A stretch of DNA of 64,000 bases, taken from Salinispirillum sp. LH 10-3-1. Lineage in GTDB: Bacteria; Pseudomonadota; Gammaproteobacteria; Pseudomonadales; Natronospirillaceae. A program made the translations under genes and the position numbers. Shown piece after piece: positions 55,067-64,000 of the stretch (the first letter of the stretch is position 1; each line of letters begins with the position of its first letter). The notes under the pieces were generated by a model, which ran no database searches, was not told the origin of the DNA, and was given only the letters and a program-made list of their open reading frames with translations. Where the stretch lies: contig NZ_CP101717.1 of the NCBI RefSeq assembly GCF_030643825.1, forward strand, positions 3,405,600-3,469,599, given 5' to 3'.

Positions 55067-56835
55067 GATTTCGACTCCACTGCAGAATCCGTGTCGGGTG
55101 CTAAACGTTCAACCTCTTCATCCGGCATGTTCTGCGGCAAAAAGTCCTGTACGGCACCCGGCACGCTGTAGTCGTAGGCCCAACGATGCACCACCGGTAA
55201 ACGCGCCCCCCAATTGCCATGAGCGGGTGGTACGTCGGGGGTTTGCCATTCCAGCGAGGTTGCCCCCCAAGGGTTGTGGCCTGCTTTCGGGCCATGCCTC
55301 AGACTCCAGATTAAATTAACGATGAACACGACCTGCACCACCATCAGCACCAAGGCAAATACCGTAATGGCGGCGTTCAAGGTATGCGCCGATTGCGGCA
55401 GGAACAGCGTATCGCCCATGGCGAAATAGCGCCGTGGCACACCAAGGAAACCTAAGTAGTGCATGGGTAGGAATACCGCGTAAGCACCCAAAAAGGTCAG
55501 CCAGAAATGCAACTTGGCCATGCCTTCATGTAACAGACGACCAGTCACTAGCGGATACCAATGATAGATCGCAGCAAAGAGCACCATCACCGTGGATACA
55601 CCCATTACCATGTGGAAATGCGCCACCACAAAGAAGGTGTCAGCGAGCGGCACATCGACAATCACATTACCCAAGAACAAGCCACTGAGCCCGCCATGAA
55701 TAAAGGTAAAGACAAAGCCGATGGCGAAGAGCATGGGCGAATTCAAGCGGATGTTGCCCTGCCATAGCGTCAGCGTCCAGTTGTAGACTTTCAGCGCTGT
55801 CGGCACGGCGATGATCAAGGTGGTGGTGGCAAAAAAGAAGCCGAAGGCGAGATTCATCCCACTGACGTACATATGGTGCGCCCAAACCAAAAAGCTCAGT
55901 CCGCCAATGATCACAATGGCCCATACCATCATGCGGTAGCCGAAGATGTTCTTCCGGGCGTGGGTTGCAAGCACATCCGACACCATACCAAAGGCTGGTA
56001 AGGCGACGATGTACACTTCTGGATGACCAAAAAACCAGAACAAGTGCTGAAACAGCAACGGGCTCCCGCCGCTGTAATCCAGAGAGTCACCCAAGGACAC
56101 CAGTTTCGGCATAAAGAAGCTTGTACCGGCCAACAAATCCAACGCCATCATAACCGCGCTGACCAATAACGCCGGAAACGCGAGCAGTCCCATCATGGAC
56201 GCAGTAAAGATGCCCCAAAGCGTTAGAGGCATGCGCATCAGGGTCATACCGTGGGTGCGCGCTTGCAAAATGGTGGTAACGTAGTTCAAGCCACCCATGG
56301 TGAAGGCGACAATAAAGATCGCCAGTGACGCCAGCATCAAAATAATGCCCCATTCATGTCCCGGCGTTCCGGGCAAAATCGTTTGTGGTGGATAGAGCGT
56401 CCAGCCTGCGCCGGTCGGACCGCCGGGCACGAAGAAACTCGCCAGCAGAACCAAAACCGACACAAAGTAAAACCATACGCTGAGCATATTCAAATAGGGG
56501 AACACCATGTCGCGGGTGCCCACCATCAGAGGGATCAAGTAGTTCCCGAAACCGCCCAACAGCAGCGCGGTCAGCAAATAGACCACCATGATCATGCCGT
56601 GTAAGGTCATGAATTGCAGATAGGAATTCGGGTTAATAAAACTGAAGGTATCAGGGAAACCCAATTGTAAGCGCATAAAAGCGGACAACACCAAGGCCAC
56701 CACACCGACAAAGATGGCGATGATCGAATACTGTACTGCAATGACTTTGTGGTCCTGACTCCACACGTATTTCGCCACAAAGCTGGTCGGATGATGGTCT
56801 TCGTGGGGCTGATCGGCAAAGGGTATATGTGTCAT
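55063..56835 (-). CDS. Cytochrome c oxidase subunit I (second oxidase)
   Basis: Catalytic subunit of about 590 residues, longer at the C-terminus than coxA. Ligands and channels are intact: TLHGMIMVV (haem His), FGHPEVYIVALPAFG (CuB His, channel Glu, cross-linked Tyr), WAHHMYVSG, and ADTFFVVAHFHMVMG. Type A1 by the HPEVY motif. The frame opens at 56883, but the ATG at 56835 has AGAGGA eight bases upstream. It follows the subunit II gene by 57 bp. Confidence 0.95.
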   Translation of the reverse strand: MTHIPFADQPHEDHHPTSFVAKYVWSQDHKVIAVQYSIIAIFVGVVALVLSAFMRLQLGFPDTFSFINPNSYLQFMTLHGMIMVVYLLTALLLGGFGNYLIPLMVGTRDMVFPYLNMLSVWFYFVSVLVLLASFFVPGGPTGAGWTLYPPQTILPGTPGHEWGIILMLASLAIFIVAFTMGGLNYVTTILQARTHGMTLMRMPLTLWGIFTASMMGLLAFPALLVSAVMMALDLLAGTSFFMPKLVSLGDSLDYSGGSPLLFQHLFWFFGHPEVYIVALPAFGMVSDVLATHARKNIFGYRMMVWAIVIIGGLSFLVWAHHMYVSGMNLAFGFFFATTTLIIAVPTALKVYNWTLTLWQGNIRLNSPMLFAIGFVFTFIHGGLSGLFLGNVIVDVPLADTFFVVAHFHMVMGVSTVMVLFAAIYHWYPLVTGRLLHEGMAKLHFWLTFLGAYAVFLPMHYLGFLGVPRRYFAMGDTLFLPQSAHTLNAAITVFALVLMVVQVVFIVNLIWSLRHGPKAGHNPWGATSLEWQTPDVPPAHGNWGARLPVVHRWAYDYSVPGAVQDFLPQNMPDEEVERLAPDTDSAVESKS

Positions 56836-56892
56836 CAATCGCTTCCTCTGAAAGACGTAGGCGCGTGGTAACCCACGCGGCACAGATATCGG

Positions 56893-58269
56893 TTAGTCCG
56901 CGCGGTTGGCTGGCTCCAAACTGTTGATGTAAGCCATCAAGTCGTAAAAGGCCTCTCGGTTTTGCACACGCTGCGCAAACAAGCGCATTTGGGACCCATA
57001 GTCGTCTCCGGCATGGCTGCCGCGTACTCCGGTATGAAAGTTCGCCAGCTGGCGCGCAAGATACCAATCATGCTGTCCGGCCAAGCGCGGTGCACGGGTA
57101 TAGTGATTACCTTCACCCTGTGACCCGTGGCAGTCTTTGCAACTGTCGTAATAGGTAGCGCCGCGTGCCACATTACCCTCTATGGTCGGTGGTGCAGGGA
57201 TTTCAGGTAAGGTGCTGATGTACGCCACCACGTCGCGAATGGCATCGTCGTCAGGTAACAACACCATCATGGCGGCCATTTGCTGCCCAGCGGTGTCTGC
57301 CTCGTGCATCCCGCGTACACCGTCACGGTAATAACGTAGCTGGCGCTGCAAGTAGCCGCGTTCCAGCCCACTGAGCCGTGGTGCTTGTAAGCTCGCAACG
57401 CCTTCTCCATTTTGGCCATGGCATCCGGCACAGGTAGCGTACAGAGCCTGTCCGTCACTGATGCTTCCCCAATAGGCTTCAGTTTGCGTTTCTGCGAAGG
57501 TAGGGTGACTGTTAAGCCATTGTGTGAAGTCTTCAACTTCCTGTACTACTACTCGGCCGCGCATCGCATGGTGCGCCATACCGCACAACTGCATACACAC
57601 CACTTCAAAATTGCCAATACGCGTGGGTTCCATCCACATGGTGGTGACCATACCCGGCACCATGTCCATCTTGGCGCGGAATTCCGGTACTGCGAAGTTG
57701 TGCAGCACATCCTGCGAACGCATTTTCATTTTTATCGGTTGATGCAGAGGCAAGTGCAACGTATTGCTCACAATCAATATGTCGTCTCGGCCCGCCGGGT
57801 CTTGCGGCGAAATACCGAAGGGATTTTCTTCACTGACCAAACGCGGATCGGTAACACCCAGTACGCCGTCTTCACCAGGAAAGCGGTACATCCAATGCCA
57901 TTGCCGGCCCACCACTTCCACCGTCATCGCATCTTCAGGTGGTGAAACAAATTTACCCCAAACCACTAAGCCTGGTGCTAACAGGGCAGCAATACCCAAC
58001 GCCGTTAAACCGGTCAGCCAGGCTTCCAGTTTTTTGCTTTCGGGCTCGTAATGGGCTTTGCGCTCTTTCTGATAACGGAACCGATAAATGGCGTACGCCA
58101 TAAACAGGTTCACAATAACGAAGACGACACCGGTGATGATGAAGGTAATATTGATGGTGGTGTCGATAGCGCCCCAATTAGAGGCTATGGGTGTAAACCA
58201 CCAAGGGCTTAAGAAATGGAACAACACCGTCGCAACAACCAGAACGACTATGGCAATGACAATGTTCAT
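56893..58269 (-). CDS. Cytochrome c oxidase subunit II with two cytochrome c domains
   Basis: A 458-residue subunit. Two membrane helices (about 40-62 and 85-107) follow an N-terminal hydrophobic segment. The CuA domain has His 190, Cys 225, Cys 229, His 233 and Met 236; the usual Glu between the Cys is Gln (CMQLC). Two haem c sites follow, CAGCH (280-284) and CKDCH (377-381), in tandem cytochrome c domains. The first oxidase in this window has only one. First gene of a six-gene operon ending with SCO. Confidence 0.94.
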   Translation of the reverse strand: MNIVIAIVVLVVATVLFHFLSPWWFTPIASNWGAIDTTINITFIITGVVFVIVNLFMAYAIYRFRYQKERKAHYEPESKKLEAWLTGLTALGIAALLAPGLVVWGKFVSPPEDAMTVEVVGRQWHWMYRFPGEDGVLGVTDPRLVSEENPFGISPQDPAGRDDILIVSNTLHLPLHQPIKMKMRSQDVLHNFAVPEFRAKMDMVPGMVTTMWMEPTRIGNFEVVCMQLCGMAHHAMRGRVVVQEVEDFTQWLNSHPTFAETQTEAYWGSISDGQALYATCAGCHGQNGEGVASLQAPRLSGLERGYLQRQLRYYRDGVRGMHEADTAGQQMAAMMVLLPDDDAIRDVVAYISTLPEIPAPPTIEGNVARGATYYDSCKDCHGSQGEGNHYTRAPRLAGQHDWYLARQLANFHTGVRGSHAGDDYGSQMRLFAQRVQNREAFYDLMAYINSLEPANRAD

Positions 58270-58566
58270 ATAATCCAGACTCCAGCGGGTTAACCCATTC
58301 TGTTACTGGAAACGACAGCAACCAAGCAAGCGCCATTTAGTGCGTAGCAAATTTCTGCATAGCGGTCGACTGGCCTGTTCCCCCTGCACACAAATAGTTG
58401 TTGTTTATACTTGAGCAACATACGAAAATATTCTGTCAAGATATGAGACAAGGTTAGTACAGTTTAGTGACAGCGCCCGACGTTTTTTAATCTTGTTTTT
58501 TTATATCGCAACGCTAAAAAAAGTAATTTGGTTATAATTTAAACAGGTTTATGACGACTGGACGGT
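58270..58566. other. AT-rich intergenic region upstream of the second oxidase operon
   Basis: A 297-bp gap, with no convincing ORF, between the TlpA-like gene (transcribed toward it) and the oxidase operon. It is clearly AT-rich, with several A and T runs (58480-58545). A TTGACA occurs on the minus strand near 58435, but without a well-spaced -10 box. The oxidase promoter must lie here, and I could not fix it. I see no terminator hairpin for the TlpA-like gene. Confidence 0.5.
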
Positions 58567-59166
58567 CTAGGGTGCGAGTGGATCGAAATCAGTGGATTCT
58601 GTTAGCAGAGGATGCAGTACTGGGTGAATAACCTCAGCGGTCAATAGACCGAGGTGAAAATCAACCTGTGCACCCGTCCGATCAAACACCAAGGTATGGG
58701 GTAAGCCTAACGCCGCGCTGCCCAACTGATCCAATACCTGTGGGTCATCAACGGCAGCTATCAGTGATAGGTAGTTAATGTCGTATTCTTGCGCAAATTT
58801 TTCCACAGCTGCTGGATCGTCCAAAGCGATGCCGACCACCATAAAGCCCTGTGCGCCATAACCTTCCTGCAGTTCAACAAGTAAGGGGACCTCTTGTCGA
58901 CAGGGTTCACACCAGGTCGCCCACACATTTACCAGCACCACATTATCCTGCCAGTCAGTGCTGTTATGCATTTGGCCATAATGATCAGGTAACTGAAAGC
59001 GCGGCAGCTCCTCCGACAGTTGAGCAGAGATCCAGTCCAGCACAGCAGTCTGTTCTTGATTCGCGGGCGGTGATCGATCAAGTCTAATCATACTTAACCA
59101 GACACCGGTTATCCCGATGACTAGCAAGGCAATACCGAGTGCTAATCCCGCTCGCAGTTGTGGCAT
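58567..59166 (-). CDS. TlpA/ResA-like membrane-anchored thioredoxin
   Basis: 199 residues with one N-terminal membrane helix (about 8-27) and a periplasmic thioredoxin domain. The active site is WCEPC (Cys 86 and 89), followed by GLPHTLVFDRTG with the cis-Pro. Such proteins reduce thiols in cytochrome c maturation or in SCO and CuA copper sites. The place beside a CuA oxidase operon favours the latter, but this is inference. Confidence 0.87.
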   Translation of the reverse strand: MPQLRAGLALGIALLVIGITGVWLSMIRLDRSPPANQEQTAVLDWISAQLSEELPRFQLPDHYGQMHNSTDWQDNVVLVNVWATWCEPCRQEVPLLVELQEGYGAQGFMVVGIALDDPAAVEKFAQEYDINYLSLIAAVDDPQVLDQLGSAALGLPHTLVFDRTGAQVDFHLGLLTAEVIHPVLHPLLTESTDFDPLAP

Positions 59167-59263
59167 GTGGTGAGGCCCTTACTGGCAAAATATTAGTACC
59201 CAGAGTATAAACAAAAGTATTGGTATGCCTATCTGCTGCAGCAGACGTCATAGAGCGCACACT

Positions 59264-59905
59264 ATGAAACAGCCTGGGATCCAAACGCACCAGTTACGTA
59301 CCCGTAAAACATTGATATTTTTGGCGGCGTTGTTTGTTGCCCCCATTGCTATAGTGGTGATTGCCTTGCAACTGGGTTGGTTAGACGGCGGTGTACCCAC
59401 CAGTCATCGTGGTCAGCGACTGACCCCACCGGTAGCGCTGATTGAGTTAGGTATATCTTTGGATCATGCAATTGGCTCACTGCACATGCTCACGGCGCGT
59501 GATGTCGCCACGGCATGGTGGTTGGTCTACATCCTCCCCAGCCAATGCGATACGGCTTGTCGGTTGACCCAGAATATTATGGTTGAGGTAACACAGAACA
59601 ATGGCTCAGTGACTGAGCACCAGCCCGCGGTTAAACGATTGATACTGCTGCCTGATACGCACACCAATGCAGCATCCATTGTGGCGTCTCAAACTGACGC
59701 CACACACTATGCACCAGCACGCCGCACGGCGATCAACTTTGCATTAAGCAATGCGATCAAAGAGCAGAACCTCAGTGATGCAGGCCACTTGTATTTAATG
59801 AATCCGAGTGGACAGATACTGTTGTTCTATGCGGCAGCGATGAATGAAGAAGAAGCCATAAAAAGGGCCGACGATGTGCGAAGCGATCTCGCTCGGTTAC
59901 GCTGA
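59264..59905 (+). CDS. Membrane-anchored CxxxC protein, homologue of the cox-cluster protein
   Basis: About 213 residues: one membrane helix (about 17-38), then a periplasmic domain with CDTAC and later LYLMNPSGQILLFY. It shares the same layout with the 30947-31489 protein (WWL...CDAAC and LFVVDPLGNVMMKF there). It probably serves the second oxidase as that one may serve the first. The ATG at 59264 is chosen because the charged N-terminus and helix follow it; the frame is open from 59225. It is divergent from the TlpA-like gene. Confidence 0.72.
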   Translation: MKQPGIQTHQLRTRKTLIFLAALFVAPIAIVVIALQLGWLDGGVPTSHRGQRLTPPVALIELGISLDHAIGSLHMLTARDVATAWWLVYILPSQCDTACRLTQNIMVEVTQNNGSVTEHQPAVKRLILLPDTHTNAASIVASQTDATHYAPARRTAINFALSNAIKEQNLSDAGHLYLMNPSGQILLFYAAAMNEEEAIKRADDVRSDLARLR

Positions 59906-59912
59906 CGAACTG

Positions 59913-61271
59913 CTATTTACCAATACAAAAGCTGGAGAAGATACGGCCCAGTAAGTCATCAGAACTGAATTCACCGGTAATTTCGTTCAACGCGTATTGC
60001 GCCACCCGCAGATCTTCCGCGACCAACTCTCCGGCAGCGGCACCATGTAACTGTGCATGAGCGGCGTCCAGTGCATGCGCGGCCCGATCGAGCGCATCCA
60101 AATGTCGGCGTCGAGCTATAAAGCCACCTTCTAAAGTATGTTCATAGCCCATGGTTTGTTTCAAATAGGTCCGCAGCGTATCGATACCCTGGTGTTCACG
60201 CGCGCTCAGCGTAATGACGTCCTGTTCACCCTTGATCAGACCTGGAGTTTCACCACTGAGATCACATTTGTTGCGCACCAATAAGACGGGCACCTGCGAC
60301 CGAATACGCTGCAGTAGATCAGCCTGCTCAGCCAAGGCTTCGGCATTACTTTCGGCCCGACTATCGATCATCAACAGCACTAAATCGGCTTGGTCGATTT
60401 GTTTCCAAGCGCGTTCAATGCCTATTTTTTCTACGGTATCCTCGGTGTCGCGCAAACCGGCGGTGTCAATCACGTGCAGGGGCAATCCGTCGATTTGAAT
60501 TGATTCACGCAGAATATCACGCGTGGTCCCGGCGATATCCGTAACGATGGCCGAATCACTGCCGGACAGGGCGTTCAATAAACTGGATTTACCTGCATTG
60601 GGTCGGCCCGCAATCACCACCGTCATACCTTCCTGCAACAGGGTACCGCGCTGCGCGCTGGCCTGCGTTTCGCGCAATGCCGCCCGTAACGCTTCTAATT
60701 GCGTCGCCACATGACCATCGGACAAAAAGTCGATTTCTTCTTCTGGAAAATCAATGGCCGCTTCAACGTAAATGCGTAAGTGAATACAGGCTTCTACTAA
60801 TTGGCTGACTTCGCGCGAGAATTCGCCTTGCAGCGAACGCACCGCGCTACGCGCCGCCTGGACTGAAGATGCTTCAATCAAATCCGCAATGGCTTCCGCT
60901 TGCGCCAAATCCAGTTTGTCGTTGATAAAGGCACGTTCGCTGAATTCACCGGGGCGTGCTAAACGGGCTCCCGCTAATACGACAGCCTGAAGCAGCAGAT
61001 CAAGAATTACGGGGCCACCATGACCTTGCAATTCGAGGACATCTTCACCAGTGAACGAATGCGGATTGGGGAAAAAAAGGGCCAAACCTTCATCCAACAC
61101 CTCACCAGAAGCATCATAGAAGGGACCGTAGTGCGCATAGCGGGGCGTCAATGGGCGCTGCACAATTGTCTGAGCAATAGCCTTGGCCTTAGGGCCGGAG
61201 ATACGAACAATGCCAACACCGCCGCGTCCGGGCGGTGTGGCAATGGCACAGATGGTATCTGTCGCCGTCAT
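59913..61271 (-). CDS. mnmE: tRNA modification GTPase MnmE (TrmE)
   Basis: With MnmG, adds carboxymethylaminomethyl to U34 of tRNAs. The 452-residue protein starts with [22 protein letters not shown], the folate-binding domain. The G domain in the middle has [28 protein letters not shown] and NKCD. It ends in the invariant CIGK. The start is 3 bp after yidC on the same strand. Confidence 0.97.
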   Translation of the reverse strand: MTATDTICAIATPPGRGGVGIVRISGPKAKAIAQTIVQRPLTPRYAHYGPFYDASGEVLDEGLALFFPNPHSFTGEDVLELQGHGGPVILDLLLQAVVLAGARLARPGEFSERAFINDKLDLAQAEAIADLIEASSVQAARSAVRSLQGEFSREVSQLVEACIHLRIYVEAAIDFPEEEIDFLSDGHVATQLEALRAALRETQASAQRGTLLQEGMTVVIAGRPNAGKSSLLNALSGSDSAIVTDIAGTTRDILRESIQIDGLPLHVIDTAGLRDTEDTVEKIGIERAWKQIDQADLVLLMIDSRAESNAEALAEQADLLQRIRSQVPVLLVRNKCDLSGETPGLIKGEQDVITLSAREHQGIDTLRTYLKQTMGYEHTLEGGFIARRRHLDALDRAAHALDAAHAQLHGAAAGELVAEDLRVAQYALNEITGEFSSDDLLGRIFSSFCIGK

Positions 61272-61274
61272 GGA

Positions 61275-62966
61275 TCAGCTCGCAGGTGTTTTAGCGGCCG
61301 CTTTCTGTGCATCTTCGCGCTCAACTTTCCAGTTGATGTATTGTTGCTGAGCAATGGACAGGGTGTTGTTGACAACCCAGTATAAGACCAAGCCGGACGG
61401 GAACAGTAGGAACATTGCCGTGAAGATGATGGGCATAAACTTCATGACCTTCTGTTGCGTCGGGTCTGTTGGCTGCGTACCCAATTGCATTTGCAGGAAC
61501 ATCGAAGCGCCGAACAACAGCGGCAGAATGAAATAAGGATCACGGGTTGATAAATCATTCAGCCAAAAGATAAAGGGTGAATGACGCAATTCAACACTTT
61601 CCATAAAGACCCAGTACAAGGCGATGAAGACCGGCATCTGAACCAACATCGGCAAACAACCACCGAGTGGGTTAATCTTCTCTTTCTTGTACAGTTTCAT
61701 GGTTTCTTGCGCGATCTTCTGACGATCGTCGCCGTACATGTCTTTCAGCTTAGCCAGTTTGGGCGCAAATTTACGCATGCGTGCCATTGAACGGTAACTT
61801 GCCGCACTGAGCGGAGAAAATAACACCTTAACCGACAACGTCAGCAGGATAATGGTTAGACCCCAGTTACCGGCAAAGCTCTGAATAAAGGTCATCAATT
61901 TGAACAGGGGCTGTGCAGCCCACCAAAGCCAACCGTAATCAACGGTTAAGCCAAGGTAATCAGCCAATTCATTCAAATCGTTTTGGTACTTCGGACCTAC
62001 ATAGAGTTTGGTACTCCATTCTTGGCTAGCACCAGGATTGACCGTTTGTGAGGATGAAGAAAAACCAGCGACATAGAAACCGTTGACGTTACGTGCTTGG
62101 TACCGATGCGTTTCATTTTGCGGTGGAACCCATGCACTGACGAAATAATGTTGTAAGAAAGCAATCCAGCCACCGTATTTCTGCTCTGCAAAATCGCCGT
62201 TGTCCATGTCTTTAAACGACACTTTTTTGTAACGGTCATCGTCAGTAGTGGTGGCTACACCCAGATAAGACGCCATGGCAAAGCCCTGACGCTGAGCAGA
62301 ATCTGGACTGCGGTCACGACGCAGCGTACCGTATAAGGAATAACGCTGAGCTTCTTCTGAAGCGTTGTTCAGGCTGAATTCAACATCGATGTCGTACCGA
62401 CCACGATGAAACACCAGAGTTTTGATGAGCGTCGAGCCGTCGTCTAATTCCAGTGTCATGGGCACACGCAGTTCGTTACTGCCTTCGGTCATCACAAAGC
62501 GATCGTTAGCGACCGTAAACTGACCACCTCGTGTTACAAAGCGACCTTGCGAATCGATCAAGCCACTTTGCGCAATGAACGTACGACCAGCGTTGGATTC
62601 AAGAATTCGCAACGGCTCATCACTATCGACGGTGACCGTGTGATTGCGAAGCGCTAACTCCGTAATATCCCCACCTTGCAGCTGCACGCGGGCGATGACT
62701 TTGTCTGTTTCGATGATGATTTCAGACGCAGGATCATTGACCGGGGTAAAAGCAGGGGTATCAGCACTTCGTGTCGGCGTCTCTGAATCAAAGAACATAA
62801 CGCCGAGGTCATCTTCTCCTGGTGTCTGACCGCTCACTTGCCCAGCCGCAGAAGAGACCGTGCTGGTTGAAGTGCGATTTGCGTTGTCAAATTCAGACCA
62901 TTGAAGAACCAACATGTAGCTGACAGCAGCCAAGCCTATTATGGGGAGCAAGCGTCGCCAATCCAT
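61275..62966 (-). CDS. yidC: Membrane protein insertase YidC
   Basis: Inserts membrane proteins alone or with Sec, 563 residues. An N-terminal helix (about 7-24) anchors a large periplasmic domain (about 55-340). The conserved five-helix core follows: NWGLTIILLTLSVKVLFSPL, the Lys-rich cytoplasmic loop, GGCLPMLVQMPVFIALYWV, and FPSGLVLYWVVNNTLSIAQQ. It lies between rnpA and mnmE. The normally intervening yidD is missing. Confidence 0.97.
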   Translation of the reverse strand: MDWRRLLPIIGLAAVSYMLVLQWSEFDNANRTSTSTVSSAAGQVSGQTPGEDDLGVMFFDSETPTRSADTPAFTPVNDPASEIIIETDKVIARVQLQGGDITELALRNHTVTVDSDEPLRILESNAGRTFIAQSGLIDSQGRFVTRGGQFTVANDRFVMTEGSNELRVPMTLELDDGSTLIKTLVFHRGRYDIDVEFSLNNASEEAQRYSLYGTLRRDRSPDSAQRQGFAMASYLGVATTTDDDRYKKVSFKDMDNGDFAEQKYGGWIAFLQHYFVSAWVPPQNETHRYQARNVNGFYVAGFSSSSQTVNPGASQEWSTKLYVGPKYQNDLNELADYLGLTVDYGWLWWAAQPLFKLMTFIQSFAGNWGLTIILLTLSVKVLFSPLSAASYRSMARMRKFAPKLAKLKDMYGDDRQKIAQETMKLYKKEKINPLGGCLPMLVQMPVFIALYWVFMESVELRHSPFIFWLNDLSTRDPYFILPLLFGASMFLQMQLGTQPTDPTQQKVMKFMPIIFTAMFLLFPSGLVLYWVVNNTLSIAQQQYINWKVEREDAQKAAAKTPAS

Positions 62967-63024
62967 GAGTTTTCCTATAAAAATCGAGTGAAAAATATGG
63001 TCGGTATGCTACCGAGTGAACGGC

Positions 63025-63426
63025 CTATTGGGAAGCAGAAGTGTGTGCAGACTGACCGATAAATCGTTTGTTCAACTTACGAAACAGATACTGGACTGCG
63101 TCATGCAGAGTTTCAGCGGGCAGCTTGTCCGCGCCTTTCCTGGCCATTACGATGATATCAAGGCTAGGGTAATCAGCAGGTAAGTGCCTAAAGTGCTCAC
63201 GCACAACACGTTTAATGCGGTTACGAGCGACGGCTCGACGAACATTTTTGCGGGAAATAATAAACCCTACACGAGGGCCGTCCGGATTGGACGCAGATCG
63301 AGCTAGCAGAAATAGTTCTGCTGTACCTGCTTTTACAACGGCTTGGTCAAACACCTGACGATAATCCCCGGGGGTCAACAATCGACGCGACCGGGGAAAA
63401 CCGTAGGATGCCATAGCCTCAGTCAC
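63025..63426 (-). CDS. rnpA: Ribonuclease P protein component
   Basis: Protein subunit that helps the RnpB ribozyme mature tRNA 5' ends. The 133-residue basic protein has the RNR signature in NVRRAVARNRIKRVVREHFR, and PRVGFIISRK before it. GTG start at 63426; an in-frame ATG at 63414 is possible. The start lies six bases after the rpmH stop, the standard rpmH-rnpA pairing. Confidence 0.95.
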   Translation of the reverse strand: MTEAMASYGFPRSRRLLTPGDYRQVFDQAVVKAGTAELFLLARSASNPDGPRVGFIISRKNVRRAVARNRIKRVVREHFRHLPADYPSLDIIVMARKGADKLPAETLHDAVQYLFRKLNKRFIGQSAHTSASQ

Positions 63427-63432
63427 TGTCGC

Positions 63433-63567
63433 TTACGCGCTCAGTACCTTACGGCCTTTTGCACGACGAGCTGCCAGTACTTTGCGGCCATTCTTAGTCG
63501 CCATACGTGCACGGAAACCGTGGGTACGTTTGCGTTTCAGAACACTGGGTTGAAATGTTCTTTTCAT
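63433..63567 (-). CDS. rpmH: 50S ribosomal protein L34
   Basis: A 44-residue, strongly basic ribosomal protein starting [18 protein letters not shown] and ending in KGRKVLSA. The sequence matches L34 along its whole length. It is the first gene of the rpmH-rnpA-yidC-mnmE group and its upstream side faces the origin region. Confidence 0.97.
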   Translation of the reverse strand: MKRTFQPSVLKRKRTHGFRARMATKNGRKVLAARRAKGRKVLSA

Positions 63568-64000
63568 GATGTTGTCTCACTATTTGTGATTGCATTGCCG
63601 ACGCCGATACTGATGTCTCAGTTACCAACGCCGGATTGACCAAAATTTGGATGCGCGATTCTAGCTGAACTGTGGCCGTTACGCAAGATGTCTGGCGATG
63701 ACAGTTTTAATTAGCCATTGATCGTTGTTAACGAAATGAAAGAGAGTTTAATACGTTATATAGGAGTGTTGTTATTGTTGTTACTATTATGCACGTAAAT
63801 GTCTGTGGAAAACGTACCTAAGTTATTGAAAATAAACAATAAAAATACATTGATAAACGGTGAACAAGCAGCTCAGAAGCTGGGTGATTCCAGTGGAATA
63901 GCTGGGGATAACATGGCAGAATATCCACAGGCTAAACATGCACCAAAATATAGCCGTGTTACTCATAGTTTATGCACCGGGTTATGCCGGGTTTATACAC
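63568..64000. other. Probable partial origin of replication (oriC) upstream of rpmH
   Basis: A 433-bp gene-free region that runs off the window. It holds several DnaA-box-like 9-mers: TTATGCACG (63787-63795), TGTGGAAAA (63804-63812, reverse sense), ATATCCACA (63921-63929), TTATGCACC (63970-63978) and a truncated TTATACAC (63993-64000) that would match the known R2-type box if followed by A. An AT-rich tract at 63821-63857 could be the unwinding element. In Pseudomonas the origin lies between rpmH and dnaA, so dnaA should follow beyond the window. The rpmH promoter must also be here, but I could not assign it. Confidence 0.65.

Noticed and set aside
57412..57945. A 177-codon plus-strand frame opposite the second subunit II gene
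   Set aside because: It lies across the CuA and first haem c sites of the real gene and is a His-rich shadow.

Overview
The window is chromosomal DNA from a gammaproteobacterium. Several gene blocks keep the order I know from Pseudomonas: recG–hup–ubiC–ubiA–phoB–phoR; the cytochrome c4/c5–dsbA–engB and polA–thrB neighbourhoods; coxB–coxA–ctaG–coxC with a DUF2909 gene, SURF1, ctaA and cyoE; and rpmH–rnpA–yidC–mnmE beside the replication origin. The mix suggests a marine Oceanospirillales/Pseudomonadales-type bacterium (possibly Saccharospirillaceae), but that is inference. I see no insertion sequence, prophage or CRISPR array.

Layout. 1–8.4 kb: end of a receiver-domain protein, a diguanylate cyclase, homoserine kinase, DNA polymerase I with a degenerate proofreading domain, a REP-like repeat, a lipoprotein and an HDOD protein. 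8.5–18.2 kb: recG, HU, ubiCA, phoBR, a response regulator and three small-family genes. 18.3–26.5 kb: tRNA-Thr with promoter and terminator, periplasmic alpha-amylase, a thioesterase, uvrD with a LexA box, and a degenerate GGDEF/EAL protein. 26.5–36.8 kb: dsbA, cytochromes c4 and c5, engB, haem A synthesis and the first aa3-type oxidase. 37–45.8 kb: a MATE transporter, a hydrolase, a histidine-kinase-like protein without its phospho-acceptor His, and the osmF-yehYXW osmoprotectant transporter.

45.9–52.5 kb is the most unusual part, a light-biology island. It holds an iron-sulfur photolyase, a DUF2256 gene, a second photolyase/cryptochrome, a CRY-DASH, and an apparent operon for photoactive yellow protein (PYP), p-coumarate:CoA ligase and a parvulin isomerase. 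The ligase would activate the p-coumaric acid that becomes the PYP chromophore. No tyrosine ammonia-lyase, the usual source of p-coumarate, lies in the window.

52.6–59.9 kb: a second haem-copper oxidase operon whose subunit II carries two cytochrome c domains, followed by SCO and flanked by a TlpA-like thioredoxin and a second copy of a CxxxC assembly-like protein. 59.9–64 kb: mnmE, yidC, rnpA and rpmH, then a probable partial oriC with DnaA-box-like sequences. yidD, normally between rnpA and yidC, is missing.

Respiration dominates the gene content (two oxidases, haem A synthesis, copper delivery, c-type cytochromes, thiol oxidoreductases). DNA repair comes next (polA, recG, uvrD, three photolyase-family proteins).
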